A stretch of 64,000 nt of DNA from Chloroherpetonaceae bacterium (lineage in GTDB: Bacteria; Bacteroidota; Chlorobiia; Chlorobiales; Chloroherpetonaceae). The stretch lies in contig JANQGG010000054.1 in the NCBI GenBank assembly GCA_028277445.1, forward strand, positions 124,001-188,000, given 5' to 3'. This document shows, piece by piece, positions 24,431 through 34,941 of the stretch (position 1 is its first letter; every line of letters starts with the position of its first letter). The notes beneath the pieces are model-generated. The model searched no databases. It saw nothing but the letters and a program-made list of their open reading frames with translations, and had not been told where the DNA came from. A program made the translations under genes and the position numbers.

Positions 24431-24919
24431 ATGGAACAAGCGGTTATTTTTTGGATATTATCGATCGTGTGTTTAGGGGCAGGACTTGTTGGGTTGTTGC
24501 TTCCGGTTTTGCCCGGCCCGCCCCTTTTAATTCTTGGATTTGTATTAGGGGCCTGGGCAGAAGATTTTGAGTATATCAGTTGGGGCGCATTGAGTGTGCT
24601 GATTGTCCTGTCACTTTTTTTATATATCGTAGATTTTCTTTCAACGCTTTTTGGTGCTAAAAAATACGGCGCTTCGAACCGAGCGCTCTTAGGGGCGACA
24701 ATTGGCGGTGCTGTTGGAATGTTTTTCGGACTTATTGGGATTATAGTCGGACCTTTTATTGGCGCGGTGATTGGAGAATTAACCGTTCAGGGCGATGCTG
24801 TTCAGGCCGGAAGGTCAGGAATTGGCGCCACTTTGGGCTTAGCAATTAGCGTTGCGGCAAAGCTTGCTATTGCATTTAGTATGATTCTTGGGTTTATTTT
24901 TGTGCGTTTCTTTGCCTAA
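24431..24919 (+). CDS. DUF456 membrane protein
   Basis: A 162-residue integral membrane protein with the DUF456 features: GLVGLLLPVLPGPPLLILGF in the first hairpin, ISWGALSVLIVLSLFLYIVDFLSTLFGAKKYGASNRALLGA in the middle and a glycine-zipper-like GATIGGAVGMFFGLIGIIVGPFIGAVIGE-type stretch, then a last helix. The function is unknown. The ATG lies 2 bp after the preceding stop. Confidence 0.85.
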   Translation: MEQAVIFWILSIVCLGAGLVGLLLPVLPGPPLLILGFVLGAWAEDFEYISWGALSVLIVLSLFLYIVDFLSTLFGAKKYGASNRALLGATIGGAVGMFFGLIGIIVGPFIGAVIGELTVQGDAVQAGRSGIGATLGLAISVAAKLAIAFSMILGFIFVRFFA

Positions 24920-25031
24920 AGCTTTTCTTTCCAAATTTTCCAGTTTTCCAGATCTATGAGCGCCCTAAAAGCGCTTAAACCAATTTCCTGCATAGTGATT
25001 AAGTCTATAAAATTATAAATTAAAAACTAAG

Positions 25032-25055
25032 GAAACTATATTGAGTTTCTTTTTT
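25032..25055 (+). terminator. Weak intrinsic terminator after the DUF456 gene
   Basis: GAAACT and AGTTTC form a 6-bp stem with loop ATATTG, followed by six T. It lies about 110 bp after the DUF456 stop. The rest of the 290-bp gap before the amidase gene holds no gene; a small AGCGC/GCGCT hairpin occurs near 24960-24976. Confidence 0.4.
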
Positions 25056-25208
25056 AAGCGTCATTGTCTAAAAAAAACATACGCTTAAAATTTTTATGTG
25101 GTATAGAGTGTTACTGAGTTCAATACATTCCCTAAACAGTTCTACCGGAAGTCCTTTTAGAGAAAACAGGGTTTAATACTAAAGTTCATATGAATCTGGG
25201 AGGTCGTG

Positions 25209-26051
25209 ATGAAAATTTTAAATCATAAGCTCGAAGATGAGCATGTCGATCACTCGCACCCTACATCAAAAACGAGCGGCGAGTTTGCAAGTGGATTACC
25301 GGATACGGTCGTCATTCATTATACCGCCGGAAAAGATGCCATTTCAGCGGTAAGAACACTGACAAAGCCTTCAATAAAAGCTTCGGCACACTTAGTGGTT
25401 GGAAGGGATTTAAAAATTTATCAATTGGCGCCATTTAATGTAATTACTTGGCATGCCGGTAAAAGCAATTGGAAAACACGAAGCCGCTTAAACAACTATA
25501 GCGTTGGCATTGAAATCGATAATGCCGGGCGTTTAGAATTAGGTTTGGATGGAGAGTATATCTCGTGGTTTAAGAAATCGTATCGAAAACAGGATGTTGT
25601 TCAAGCCAGGCATCGTAATGAAACCAACCTGTCGTTTTGGCATCGGTATACCGAAGATCAGATCGGTTTGGTGTTTGAGATATGTGAGTCATTAATGGAG
25701 TCATATCCAATTCATACGATTGTTGGGCATGAAGAAATATCCCCAGGGCGTAAAATCGATCCAGGTCCGGCCTTTCCCTTGGATAAACTCCGGGAGCGTT
25801 TACTTTATGCCGACCGAAAATCGGATGAATTATCAGATGATGAAATATCGGATGAACCGGCATTCACGGAAGGATTTGTAAAAGCAAATCAATTAAATAT
25901 TCGTCATAGGCCATCCTTGCAATCGGGACGTGTAACGGCGCCTCTACAAAAAGGCACGCGTGTAAAAATAATTGACCAAAAAGGCGATTGGTTAAAAGTA
26001 AAAGTTGAAGCGGAAGGTTGGGTAAGCGGCAAATGGATTGATGTTCAATAA
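25209..26051 (+). CDS. N-acetylmuramoyl-L-alanine amidase with SH3 domain
   Basis: A 280-residue protein with an Amidase_2 (AmpD/T7-lysozyme-like) domain at about residues 20-200. Zinc ligands are the histidines in VVIHYTAG and VGHEEISPGRKIDPG plus the final aspartate of that segment, with THTAG-like neighbourhood conserved. A bacterial SH3 domain closes the protein (VKANQLNIRHRPSLQSG, GDWLKVKVEAEGWVSGKWI). It should cleave the bond between muramic acid and L-alanine. No signal peptide is present, so it may act on cytoplasmic muropeptides or leave by lysis. ATG 25209 is preferred over GTG 25206 because GGGAGG then sits at proper spacing. Confidence 0.88.
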   Translation: MKILNHKLEDEHVDHSHPTSKTSGEFASGLPDTVVIHYTAGKDAISAVRTLTKPSIKASAHLVVGRDLKIYQLAPFNVITWHAGKSNWKTRSRLNNYSVGIEIDNAGRLELGLDGEYISWFKKSYRKQDVVQARHRNETNLSFWHRYTEDQIGLVFEICESLMESYPIHTIVGHEEISPGRKIDPGPAFPLDKLRERLLYADRKSDELSDDEISDEPAFTEGFVKANQLNIRHRPSLQSGRVTAPLQKGTRVKIIDQKGDWLKVKVEAEGWVSGKWIDVQ

Positions 26052-26134
26052 AAGCTACTTTTTGTGATTCGTTTGCAAAATGAGTATAAATCATTAACCT
26101 ATACCGCAATAGTTATTCAAATCATTCATAAACC

Positions 26135-26932
26135 ATGATACGTTTCGTTTTTTTTGTTTCTTTAATAAGCTTAACAGTTTCAAACATTGATGCCCGGCCG
26201 ATTGGTCGAACCCTCGATAGCGATGCTACCGAATACGCCAAAGACTTCAAACGCATCTTTTCTTCGCCGACACGATTTTCAAATTCGCAATGGGTTACCA
26301 CTGTGGCTATAGTAGGCGCAACCACATCATCGTTTTTGATTGATGAAGATGTTCGCGCGTATGCCAATGAGCACCGCACGCCATTTTTAGATCGCTTAAT
26401 GCCGGTCGGGGATTTTTACGGAAAATTTTTAACAACCACAAGCCTGAGTTCGTTGGTCTTTTTAACCGGTCTTGCCATTGATGATGAAGAAACACGTTTA
26501 ACAGGCCGGGCAATGATAGAAGCGCTTTCATTTTCGCTTTTAATTACCGGTAGTATGAAAGTGATTTTTGGGCGCAGCAGACCATATACGAATCAGGGGC
26601 ACATGGATTTTAATTGGTTTGAACTCTCCCAGGATCGGCGATCATTTCCTTCAGGTCATGCTACATCGGCATTTGCATTATCTTCGGCGCTTAGCGTTCG
26701 CGTAAACCGTGCTTGGGCAACGGCCGGGCTTTATAGTTTGGCAACGCTCACGCTAATGAATCGGATGTACGATGATATGCACTGGTTTTCGGATACGTTA
26801 ATGGGAGCCGCTATCGGCACAACCATAGGTATTGCGGTTGGTAAAATGGTAAATAAAGAAGCGGAGCAAAAGTCCAATAGAATTGAACCTATAACTCCGC
26901 TTGAATTCTGGAAAATTGAAATTGCGTTTTAA
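26135..26932 (+). CDS. PAP2 superfamily phosphatase, exported
   Basis: A 265-residue membrane protein with a signal-like N-terminus and several hydrophobic helices. The three phosphatase motifs of the PAP2 family are complete: K-x6-RP (KVIFGRSRPY), PSGH (RRSFPSGHATSAFA) and SR-x5-H-x3-D-like (NRMYDDMHWFSDTLMG, with N in place of S). The active site should face the periplasm. The substrate is unknown; undecaprenyl pyrophosphate or phosphatidate-type lipids are usual. It converges with hemL with only 15 bp between stops. Confidence 0.87.
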   Translation: MIRFVFFVSLISLTVSNIDARPIGRTLDSDATEYAKDFKRIFSSPTRFSNSQWVTTVAIVGATTSSFLIDEDVRAYANEHRTPFLDRLMPVGDFYGKFLTTTSLSSLVFLTGLAIDDEETRLTGRAMIEALSFSLLITGSMKVIFGRSRPYTNQGHMDFNWFELSQDRRSFPSGHATSAFALSSALSVRVNRAWATAGLYSLATLTLMNRMYDDMHWFSDTLMGAAIGTTIGIAVGKMVNKEAEQKSNRIEPITPLEFWKIEIAF

Positions 26933-26947
26933 TTGCAAACCAATGGC

Positions 26948-28255
26948 TTAAGCATTTTGCAATTTGTATGCGATCTCAAGCGATTCGTAGTTAGCATCAA
27001 TGGTTTTCTGAAGATCTTCTTCCGTATGCTTGGTTGAAATAAACATCGCTTCAAACTGCGAGCAAGCCAGGTAAATGCCTCGTTCAAGCATGCCATTAAA
27101 GTAAGCTGCAAATTTTTGAGTATCGGAGCTGTTAGCCGTCTCGAAATCTACAACATCTTTGTCGGTGAAGAACAGGCACGACATTGAGCCTACGCGAGTT
27201 TGGCAAAGGTTCAAGCCAAGTTTTTGCAGGTTATTTTTGAAGCCTTCTTCAACCATAACGGCTTTTTTCTCTAGTTCGGGATATGGATTTTCCTCAGAGA
27301 GAATTTTTAAGGTTTCAAGGCCTGCCGACATTGCCAGCGGGTTTCCGGAAAGTGTGCCGGCCTGATAAACCGTGCCAACCGGAGAGATGCATTCCATAAT
27401 TTCTTTTTTTCCGCCATAAGCGCCTACGGGAAGGCCGCCACCGATAATTTTACCCAAAGTGGTCAAATCGGGCGTAATGCCATAAACTTCCTGAGCGCCG
27501 CCAAGAGCAACACGAAAACCGGTCATGACTTCATCAAAAATCAAAACGATACCTTCTTTATCACAAAGCTCGCGAAGCGCAACCAAAAATTCTTTTTTAG
27601 AGGGAACAACGCCCATGTTACCGCCGACTGCTTCAATAATAATCGCAGCAACATTGCCTTTGTTACTTTCTACCAATTCACGAACCGATTCAATATCGTT
27701 GTAAGTGGCATTTAATGTATCTTTTGCCGTGCCTTCGGTAACGCCGGGGCTGCTGGGCGCGCCAAGCGTTAAAGCGCCGGAACCGGCTTTAATTAAAAAG
27801 CTATCGCCATGACCATGATAACACCCTTCAAATTTGATGATCTTTTCGCGTTTGGTGTATCCACGAGCCAAACGAATTGCCGACATGGTAGCTTCGGTAC
27901 CGCTATTGACCATACGAACCATTTCAATCGAAGGCACAATTTTGGTGATGAGCTCAGCGAGCTCAATTTCCAACTCGGTAGGTGCGCCAAAGCTGGTGCC
28001 ATGTACTTTCATGGTTTTTTCAATGGCTGCAACCACTCTTGGGTGAGCGTGCCCAACAATAAACGGACCCCAGGATCCAACATAATCAATGTAGGTGTTG
28101 CCATCAACATCCGTCATATATGCGCCTTCACCGCGAGTTACAAATGCAGGGGTGCCGCCAACAGAATTGAAAGCACGTACCGGCGAGTTTACGCCGCCGG
28201 GAATAACTTTTTTAGCTCTTTCAAAGAGTTCTTTGGACTTGTTCAGATTTAGCAT
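26948..28255 (-). CDS. hemL: Glutamate-1-semialdehyde 2,1-aminomutase
   Basis: Makes 5-aminolevulinate from glutamate-1-semialdehyde, the C5 route feeding haem and bacteriochlorophyll synthesis. The start [20 protein letters not shown] and the segments [46 protein letters not shown] and [10 protein letters not shown] are family signatures. The pyridoxal-phosphate lysine sits in [20 protein letters not shown] 28255 gives 435 residues, the normal length; the frame extends 30 residues further upstream without similarity. Confidence 0.96.
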   Translation of the reverse strand: MLNLNKSKELFERAKKVIPGGVNSPVRAFNSVGGTPAFVTRGEGAYMTDVDGNTYIDYVGSWGPFIVGHAHPRVVAAIEKTMKVHGTSFGAPTELEIELAELITKIVPSIEMVRMVNSGTEATMSAIRLARGYTKREKIIKFEGCYHGHGDSFLIKAGSGALTLGAPSSPGVTEGTAKDTLNATYNDIESVRELVESNKGNVAAIIIEAVGGNMGVVPSKKEFLVALRELCDKEGIVLIFDEVMTGFRVALGGAQEVYGITPDLTTLGKIIGGGLPVGAYGGKKEIMECISPVGTVYQAGTLSGNPLAMSAGLETLKILSEENPYPELEKKAVMVEEGFKNNLQKLGLNLCQTRVGSMSCLFFTDKDVVDFETANSSDTQKFAAYFNGMLERGIYLACSQFEAMFISTKHTEEDLQKTIDANYESLEIAYKLQNA

Positions 28256-28495
28256 TGTCAAGAAGCTTTTAATGAGTGAAGTATAAAAATCTGGTTTTTT
28301 CCAGTGTATGTAATGTTGTAAGAGTTGAAGATAAAATTTTACCACTTAGAAAAAAATGCTGAGGGTGGATTTGAAGCATTTTAATGCAATTGAATTGAAA
28401 AATAATAAAGATCAATGTTTTGCTTCAAACCGGTCATGTCTACTAAAAGAATTGTGGGAGGAATGGCGCTGGTGATTTAAATGTATAAAATCAGC

Positions 28496-30037
28496 TTAGG
28501 GGATTTCTAGGGCAAGAAAATTCGGGGATTTGGAGAACGGTTTTCTGATTTTAAATAAGAATGCTTTCCCGGAGCCAGCATTTAAGAGGCTTTTTGTAAA
28601 ATCATCCACGGTTTGGATCGGCTTTTGGTTGATTTCAAGGATGATATCGTCTTTTAGAATGCCTTTGGCATACGCCTGGCCATAAGGGTGACTGGTTTTA
28701 ACTTTAACCCCGTAAGAGAGTTTTAATTTATTTTTTTCTTGAAGACTTAGAGGTTGAACTTCCAATCCAAAGGTTTTTTTTGGTTTTGTTATAACAGCGC
28801 GAATAGCCGGGGAGTTACTTTCCAAAGGCTTTAATTTTAGGTTGATTTCTTTAAGGCCACTTTTGCGCCACAATTTAATATTCAAACGATCGCCGGGTTT
28901 TTTACTGGCAACATAAGCCTGCAATTCATTTCGTTCTTTAAAATTCTGACCGTTGATTTGCAAAATAATGTCCATTTGTTTTAATCCGGCGTCTTTGCCC
29001 GGGCTATTTGGCAATACATCCTGAACCAAAACGCCATACGGTATGTCCATATTTAAGGCTTTTGCCATAGCCGCATCAATATCGCCTAAAACAATCCCGA
29101 TATAGCCTCGCTGAACTTTTCCATATTGGATGATGTCTTCGGAAACGCGTCGGGCCAGATTTATTGGAACCGCAAAGCCATAGCCCTGATAACCGCCATT
29201 TTTGGAGGCAATGGCCGTATTAATGCCAATCAACTCGCCGTTAAGATTAATTAAGGCTCCGCCGCTGTTGCCGGGGTTGATTGCCGCATCGGTTTGAATA
29301 AAGTTTTCAACCCCAAAACTATCTCTTATAATATTTATGCTACGGTTTTTTGCGCTGACAATACCAGCCGTAACCGTGGAATTAAGTTCAAACGGATTGC
29401 CGACAGCCATCACCCATTCCCCTACTTCAACGGTTTCTGAGTTTCCAAGCGCAACAACGGGAAGGTTGGATGCATTAATTTTTATAATGGCCAAATCCGT
29501 AAGCGGGTCGCTTCCGATTAATTCGGCCTGGTATTGTCGTTTATCCATGAGTGTTACAACGATATCGCTAACGGAACGAACACTTTTTATCACGTGTTCG
29601 TTGGTGATGATATAACCATCGGCGCTTAAAATCACCCCGGAGCCTGAGCCAAACGATGGGGTTCTTGGCAATTTAGGATGCCATTTTTCAAAATCATTTT
29701 TCTCTTTAAATCCCTCAGGATTGTCTTCTTCGGAGAAGAGATCATTAAACTCATCGAAATAGTTGAGCAACGTTTCCGAATCAAATGGCGCAGATTTTAT
29801 TTGAACGCTAACAACCGTAGGGAGACTTTCTTTTGCAATGGTTTTAAACCGTTGATTAAATGATCCAGGGGAAGGCAGTGGAAGATGATTTTGGGTTGTG
29901 GCTTTTCCAATGCTTACTGAGGGAATTTCGTTAGCTGTTGAATTATTGGTACGCTTAAATCCAATTAAACCGATAACGCCAATAACGATTCCTAAAGTAA
30001 TAAAGCCGGCAGCAGTTATAAAAAAGTGTTTTTTCAC
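28496..30037 (-). CDS. HtrA/DegP-like serine protease with two PDZ domains
   Basis: A 513-residue periplasmic quality-control protease with an N-terminal membrane anchor or signal (ITAAGFITLGIVIGVIGLIGF). The trypsin-like domain carries the catalytic triad in TNEHVI, SDPLTDLAII and NPGNSGGALINLNGELIGINTAI. Two PDZ domains follow (about 310-400, GYIGIVLGDID… and about 420-513, VKTSHPYGQAYAKGILKDDIILEIN). The start is GTG 30037. It lies 32 bp downstream of recO on the same strand, so the two may be co-transcribed. Confidence 0.93.
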   Translation of the reverse strand: MKKHFFITAAGFITLGIVIGVIGLIGFKRTNNSTANEIPSVSIGKATTQNHLPLPSPGSFNQRFKTIAKESLPTVVSVQIKSAPFDSETLLNYFDEFNDLFSEEDNPEGFKEKNDFEKWHPKLPRTPSFGSGSGVILSADGYIITNEHVIKSVRSVSDIVVTLMDKRQYQAELIGSDPLTDLAIIKINASNLPVVALGNSETVEVGEWVMAVGNPFELNSTVTAGIVSAKNRSINIIRDSFGVENFIQTDAAINPGNSGGALINLNGELIGINTAIASKNGGYQGYGFAVPINLARRVSEDIIQYGKVQRGYIGIVLGDIDAAMAKALNMDIPYGVLVQDVLPNSPGKDAGLKQMDIILQINGQNFKERNELQAYVASKKPGDRLNIKLWRKSGLKEINLKLKPLESNSPAIRAVITKPKKTFGLEVQPLSLQEKNKLKLSYGVKVKTSHPYGQAYAKGILKDDIILEINQKPIQTVDDFTKSLLNAGSGKAFLFKIRKPFSKSPNFLALEIP

Positions 30038-30069
30038 AATAATCTAAAAGTTAAAAACGGGCAATCGTC

Positions 30070-30852
30070 TTACGAAAGTAATTGCATTGAGATATCCCGC
30101 GATCGTAATGGTGGCAAATGTTCAACATGAAATCTAATATAGGTATCTAAAATTTGATACACTTCATTACTAACCATTTTTGGGATCAAAAGATTTTTCG
30201 CATCCGAAAGTTTCATGCTGGAAAGCTGTGTAATGGTTTCATAAGCTTCGTAAGATATTGGCGTTTTCTTAAAAGCATACGAGTTGGTCGGCTCAAGTAA
30301 ACAAATTCCGCCAAGCTCTGGGACCAAAACTAATTTTTTGGATTGATCCTGAAGATGCTTTTGTGTGATGGCTGTTTTTGTGTAAGCACATTCTAAAAAG
30401 CCTGGTTTAAACCCCAACAATGAGATCAAATGAATTTGAAAGAAAAAGAAAATTCCGATTGGATTGCTTTGGGTTGTTGAAAGTTCGGTTAAAACTTCGA
30501 TCAAAAGATTAAATAATGCGAAATGCTTGTCGCTTTCTTCCGTTGTTAAACGCAAGAGCTCTAAAACTTGATGGAGAATGGCGTAGCTCTCAAGCGAGTG
30601 ATCGCTCGTCAAAAAACTGTGCTTTAAGAAACCGTCTGAAATAACCTGCATCTGGCGAGTGGGTTTCACATAAAGAACGACTTCAACATAATTGCCGATT
30701 TCAAATAGCGAGGCGTATTTACTGGCCGTTTTTTTATACCCTTTAGCAATGGTTGAAATTTTCCCAAATTCTTTGCTAAATAACGTTATAATTTTAGATT
30801 GATCGCTATAGTCTATTGCACGTAAAACAATGGCTTCTGTTTTTTGAATCAT
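30070..30852 (-). CDS. recO: DNA repair protein RecO
   Basis: A RecF-pathway mediator that loads RecA onto SSB-coated DNA and anneals strands. The N-terminal OB-fold begins MIQKTEAIVLRAIDYSDQSKIITLFSKEFG-type (conserved A-I-VL and YSDQSKI) and continues GKISTIAKGYKK. A helical C-terminal domain follows. The zinc-finger cysteines of some RecO proteins are not complete here (only FLECAY and GGICLLE have Cys). The length of 260 residues is normal. Confidence 0.88.
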   Translation of the reverse strand: MIQKTEAIVLRAIDYSDQSKIITLFSKEFGKISTIAKGYKKTASKYASLFEIGNYVEVVLYVKPTRQMQVISDGFLKHSFLTSDHSLESYAILHQVLELLRLTTEESDKHFALFNLLIEVLTELSTTQSNPIGIFFFFQIHLISLLGFKPGFLECAYTKTAITQKHLQDQSKKLVLVPELGGICLLEPTNSYAFKKTPISYEAYETITQLSSMKLSDAKNLLIPKMVSNEVYQILDTYIRFHVEHLPPLRSRDISMQLLS

Positions 30853-31039
30853 GCTGTCATCAATGGAATTCCTGGAATTATCTTTTCATAATCACAATAG
30901 TAGTAAGATCGTTCAATTTGAAAAAGCGCTTTTACAAATTTGGTTAAAAGAGTGAGGTTAGAAAAGCTGATTAATCATGAATTTCATTTTATTTTTTATT
31001 AGAACACGTGTATATTAAAAACTTTCTTCTAAAAGAAGT

Positions 31040-31615
31040 ATGAACAGATTGAAAAGTTCGGGCAAATCGGGATCTTTATTTTCGATTAAGATTTCGGGAC
31101 TTTCATTTGGGTCTTATGAGTATAAGTATAGCGCTGATGCACACGAGTTTTCTGATCCTGAAGTTACGAGTAAGCTTTTCCCAAGTAAGATCAATGTTGG
31201 CATTACCATTCACAAATCCTACTCGGAACTTGTCGCTGAAATTCATGTGAACGCTGAAGCGGCTTTAGAGTGCGATCTGTGCCTGAGTCCAATACTTTCT
31301 GAAATAGAAGAGACATACAAAGCGTACTTTTTATTTGAGTCGTCGGAAGAACACGGGCAGGCAGGTGATGATGTTCGAGTGATAGAAAAGACCGCCTCGG
31401 AAATTGATTTGTTGGAAGATGTTCGAGATACCTTGCTGTTAGCCATACCGTTGAAAAATGTTTGCCGGGATGAAAGTGAATGCAAGGCAAATTGGGAGAA
31501 AAATAAATCGATTACTTATACCGGCGAGCCTTCAAACCAAAATGAAGCGCAGTCCGGTGAATCGGATTGGAAAAAAGCATTAAGAGAAATAGAGACAAAG
31601 CTTAAAACTAATTAA
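31040..31615 (+). CDS. DUF177/YceD family protein
   Basis: This 191-residue protein has the DUF177 core: LVAEIHVNAEAALECDLCLSPI, with the conserved C-x-x-C, EIDLLEDVRDTLLLAIPLKNVC, and a DWKKALREIETKL C-terminus. Members are called YceD in E. coli and influence 23S rRNA accumulation. It precedes rpmF by 9 bp, the near-universal neighbour, and opens the fatty-acid cluster. Confidence 0.88.
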   Translation: MNRLKSSGKSGSLFSIKISGLSFGSYEYKYSADAHEFSDPEVTSKLFPSKINVGITIHKSYSELVAEIHVNAEAALECDLCLSPILSEIEETYKAYFLFESSEEHGQAGDDVRVIEKTASEIDLLEDVRDTLLLAIPLKNVCRDESECKANWEKNKSITYTGEPSNQNEAQSGESDWKKALREIETKLKTN

Positions 31616-31624
31616 AGGTGAATT

Positions 31625-31819
31625 ATGGCACATCCAAAAGCGAAACAATCTAAGTCAAGACGCGATAAACGCCGTGCACAGTATAATGCAAAAACCAAAG
31701 AGCCTAGTTTAACCATGTGTCCAGCCACAGGCCAAATGCATTTGACACATCGTGCACATTGGCATGAAGGTAAATTGTACTTTAAGGGTAAAGTGGTTAT
31801 GACCAAAGAAAGTGCGTAA
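31625..31819 (+). CDS. rpmF: 50S ribosomal protein L32
   Basis: A 64-residue basic protein: [20 protein letters not shown] is the L32 N-terminus, followed by [15 protein letters not shown]. One cysteine remains where zinc-binding L32 forms have four, so this is probably a zinc-independent form. A ribosome-binding site (AAAGGTG) precedes it. It sits between DUF177 and plsX as in many bacteria. Confidence 0.96.
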   Translation: MAHPKAKQSKSRRDKRRAQYNAKTKEPSLTMCPATGQMHLTHRAHWHEGKLYFKGKVVMTKESA

Positions 31820-31911
31820 GCAATCCATCGGCTGAGCGCATTGTTCATGAACGTATATTTAGTATTTTGACTTAATTCACAGTTTCAAAAAAACCTTAAT
31901 CATAAACTTCA

Positions 31912-32934
31912 ATGGTTACAATTGCAGTTGATGCAATGGGTGGTGACTATGCTCCAAAAAATGTAGTGGAAGGAGCCATTCAAGCGCTTCAGGAAACTTC
32001 AGGACGATTTAAAATAATCCTTACCGGCCAAAAGGAAAAAGTTCAACCAATATTGGATGAACACGATATCCAATTCTTACCTCTTGAATTCGTTGATACA
32101 CCTCAGGTTATCGAAATGCATGAATCGGCATCGTCGGCGGTAAAATCAAAACAAAATTCGTCGATGGTCAGAGGCTTGATGCTATGCAAGGAAAAAAAAG
32201 CCGATGCATTTGTAAGCGCTGGAAACACAGGGGCTCAGATGGCTGCATCACTCCTTGTGCTTGGGCGGTTAGATAAAGTGATGCGCCCGACGATTGGCGC
32301 CTATTTCCCTTCGGTTTCTGAAGTGACGATGGTTTATGATATCGGCGCTAATATTGATTGTAAGCCGGAGCATTTGGTGCAATTTGCCGAAATGGCATCA
32401 ATTTATTTGTTGTATGCCGGACAAGTGAAAAATCCAAAAGTCGGTTTATTAAATGTGGGTTCGGAAGAAACTAAGGGTACGGAAGTTTTAAAGCAGACCT
32501 ACCAAATGTTAATAAGCGCGCATGAAAAAGGGAAATTAAATTTTGTGGGCAATATTGAAGGCGGCGATATTCTGTTTAGTAAAGTTAATATTGTTCTTTG
32601 CGATGGCCTTAATGGAAACATGCTTTTGAAATTTGGAGAAAGCATGCCTCATTTTCTGGGCGGTTTATTTAAATCTGTTGTAGGAAAGCTGGTTAAAGAA
32701 CAAAAAATAAATCCTGAATCGGCTGAAGTTGTGGGAAAAGCATTTAAAGGTATGTTTGCAAGTTTTGATGATGAGCGATTTGGCGGTGTGCCGCTCCTGG
32801 GTGTAAATGGTGTTTCTATTATTGGTCATGGGCGATCTTCGGCAACGGCTATTAAAAATATGATTTACAGAGCCGAAGAAATGATTGAGCAGCAAGTTAA
32901 CGCCCACATTGCTGAAGTTTTGGCAGATAGTTAA
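31912..32934 (+). CDS. plsX: Phosphate acyltransferase PlsX
   Basis: Makes acyl-phosphate from acyl-ACP for phospholipid synthesis by PlsY. The 340 residues show [20 protein letters not shown] at the start, [49 protein letters not shown] and the C-terminal [25 protein letters not shown]-type motifs. It precedes fabH, linking phospholipid and fatty-acid synthesis. Confidence 0.96.
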   Translation: MVTIAVDAMGGDYAPKNVVEGAIQALQETSGRFKIILTGQKEKVQPILDEHDIQFLPLEFVDTPQVIEMHESASSAVKSKQNSSMVRGLMLCKEKKADAFVSAGNTGAQMAASLLVLGRLDKVMRPTIGAYFPSVSEVTMVYDIGANIDCKPEHLVQFAEMASIYLLYAGQVKNPKVGLLNVGSEETKGTEVLKQTYQMLISAHEKGKLNFVGNIEGGDILFSKVNIVLCDGLNGNMLLKFGESMPHFLGGLFKSVVGKLVKEQKINPESAEVVGKAFKGMFASFDDERFGGVPLLGVNGVSIIGHGRSSATAIKNMIYRAEEMIEQQVNAHIAEVLADS

Positions 32935-32997
32935 AGTTTTTAACCCACTGTTTCGGTTTATAACCAATTTGTAAACGGGTAATCAATAGCATTTCGA

Positions 32998-33984
32998 ATG
33001 AGAGCAGCAATAACAGCCACGTCAAAATTTGTCCCCGATGATGTTTTAACCAATCATGATTTGGAAAAGATATTAGATACCAATGATGAATGGATAAAAA
33101 CACGAACTGGAATTTCAGAACGCCGAATCTTAAAAGATCCTTCCAAAGCCACGGCTTATATGTGTAGCCAGGCTGCAAAAGATATTCTGGATAAACGAGG
33201 AATAAGCGCTGAAGAAATTGATTTAATCATTGTTGGAACAATTACACCCGATATGGTATTTCCGGCAACGGCTTGTCTCATACAAGATATGCTCGGCGCC
33301 AAGAATGCATGGGGATTTGATCTTTCAGGAGCCTGTTCGGGATTTCTGTATTCCTTGGTGGTTGGCGCACAGTTTATACAGGCTGGTACGCACAAAAAAG
33401 TCTTGGTTTTAGGCGCCGATAAAATGTCTGCAATTACGGATTTTACGGATCGTACAACAGCAATTTTGTTTGGCGATGGTGCAGGCGCGGTGCTTTTGGA
33501 ACCGGCTGAAGAGGGTTTCGGTATTTTGGATCATCATATGTATTCGGACGGAACAACCGGCAAAGATCATATTTATATGTTGGCGGGCGGTAGCTTAAGA
33601 CCATCATCTCATGAAACGGTTGATAAAAAAATGCACGCCATTCGACAGAATGGTAAAGTGGTATTCAAATCGGCAGTTGTCGGTATGGCCGATGCGGCGG
33701 TTGAAATGATGGAAAATAATAATTTAACAGGTGATGATATTGCTTACCTGATTCCTCATCAGGCCAATCACAGAATTATTTCGGCAACAGCCAATCGTAT
33801 GAACATCGATTTAAGTAAAGTTGGGATTAATATTCACAAGTACGGGAATACAACCGGGGCAACCATCCCCCTTTGCATTGCAGAGCTTGATGAAGAAAAT
33901 AAGCTTCAACGAGGTGATAATTTGATTTTGGTTAGTTTTGGGGCAGGCTACACTTGGGGTGGCATGTACATAAAGTGGCAATAA
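32998..33984 (+). CDS. fabH: 3-oxoacyl-ACP synthase III
   Basis: Starts fatty-acid synthesis by condensing acetyl-CoA with malonyl-ACP. The catalytic triad is visible: cysteine in [12 protein letters not shown], histidine in IPHQANHRI and asparagine in [12 protein letters not shown]. The length of 328 residues is standard, and the N-terminus [19 protein letters not shown] is typical. It follows plsX by 63 bp. Confidence 0.96.
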   Translation: MRAAITATSKFVPDDVLTNHDLEKILDTNDEWIKTRTGISERRILKDPSKATAYMCSQAAKDILDKRGISAEEIDLIIVGTITPDMVFPATACLIQDMLGAKNAWGFDLSGACSGFLYSLVVGAQFIQAGTHKKVLVLGADKMSAITDFTDRTTAILFGDGAGAVLLEPAEEGFGILDHHMYSDGTTGKDHIYMLAGGSLRPSSHETVDKKMHAIRQNGKVVFKSAVVGMADAAVEMMENNNLTGDDIAYLIPHQANHRIISATANRMNIDLSKVGINIHKYGNTTGATIPLCIAELDEENKLQRGDNLILVSFGAGYTWGGMYIKWQ

Positions 33985-34005
33985 ACCTTTTAAATCCAAA
34001 AGCAT

Positions 34006-34923
34006 ATGAAAGCAATTGTTTTTCCTGGACAAGGATCACAGTATCCTGGCATGGCAAAAGATATATGTGAAGCGTACCCCGAGTGCATGGCTATGGTTAA
34101 ACAAGCTGATGAGATTGTTGGATTTTCAATCTCTGATATCATGTTTAACGGAGGGGATGCCGATCTAAAACAAACCAAATATACCCAACTTGCTATTTTT
34201 CTTCATAGCATGGTTATTTCCCGCTTTCTTGATAAAAATGATGTGGTGATGACCGCCGGACATAGCCTGGGCGAGTACAGTGCGCTTTGTTTTTCGGAGT
34301 CGCTTAATTTTGAAGATGCTGTTAAAATCGTCTCAATTCGTGGGAAATTAATGCAGGAAGCCGGAGAGAATAATCCTGGTTCTATGGCAGCCATCATCGG
34401 ATTGCAAGAAGAGGCATTAAATGATGTATTGGCCGAATGTAATGCCATTGGCACAATTCAGGCCGCTAATTTTAATTCTCCAGGACAGGTTGTGGTTTCG
34501 GGCGATGTTCAAGCCATTAAACAATCTCTTGTTGTCGCAAAAGAAAAAGGCGCAAAGATAGCCAAAGAACTTGAAGTTTCCGGCGCGTTTCACTCTATGC
34601 TCATGAAACCAGCGCAAAACGAACTGGAAAGCGAATTGTCTAAAATTGATATTAAGGATGCAAAAATACCGGTTTGTATGAACACTGTAGCCAAACCGGT
34701 AAAAGATGCTAATCAGATTCGTGAAAATCTGGTCAATCAACTTACAAGCCCGGTATTATGGGAACAATCTATAAAACAGATGGTTCAGGGCGGCATCAAA
34801 GAGTTTATGGAAGTTGGGCCACAGAAAGTGTTGCAAGGGCTTATTAAACGAATTGATCGATCTGCATTGCTTTCAGGAATTGATACGGCCGAAAATCTGG
34901 CATCTATCTTAAATCCGGCATAA
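34006..34923 (+). CDS. fabD: Malonyl-CoA:ACP transacylase
   Basis: Transfers malonyl from CoA to ACP. It has 305 residues: [14 protein letters not shown] at the N-terminus, the nucleophile in [12 protein letters not shown], and the catalytic histidine in SGAFHSMLM. It lies 21 bp after fabH and 18 bp before fabG. Confidence 0.95.
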   Translation: MKAIVFPGQGSQYPGMAKDICEAYPECMAMVKQADEIVGFSISDIMFNGGDADLKQTKYTQLAIFLHSMVISRFLDKNDVVMTAGHSLGEYSALCFSESLNFEDAVKIVSIRGKLMQEAGENNPGSMAAIIGLQEEALNDVLAECNAIGTIQAANFNSPGQVVVSGDVQAIKQSLVVAKEKGAKIAKELEVSGAFHSMLMKPAQNELESELSKIDIKDAKIPVCMNTVAKPVKDANQIRENLVNQLTSPVLWEQSIKQMVQGGIKEFMEVGPQKVLQGLIKRIDRSALLSGIDTAENLASILNPA

Positions 34924-34941
34924 TTAAAGAATTAAAAAACC

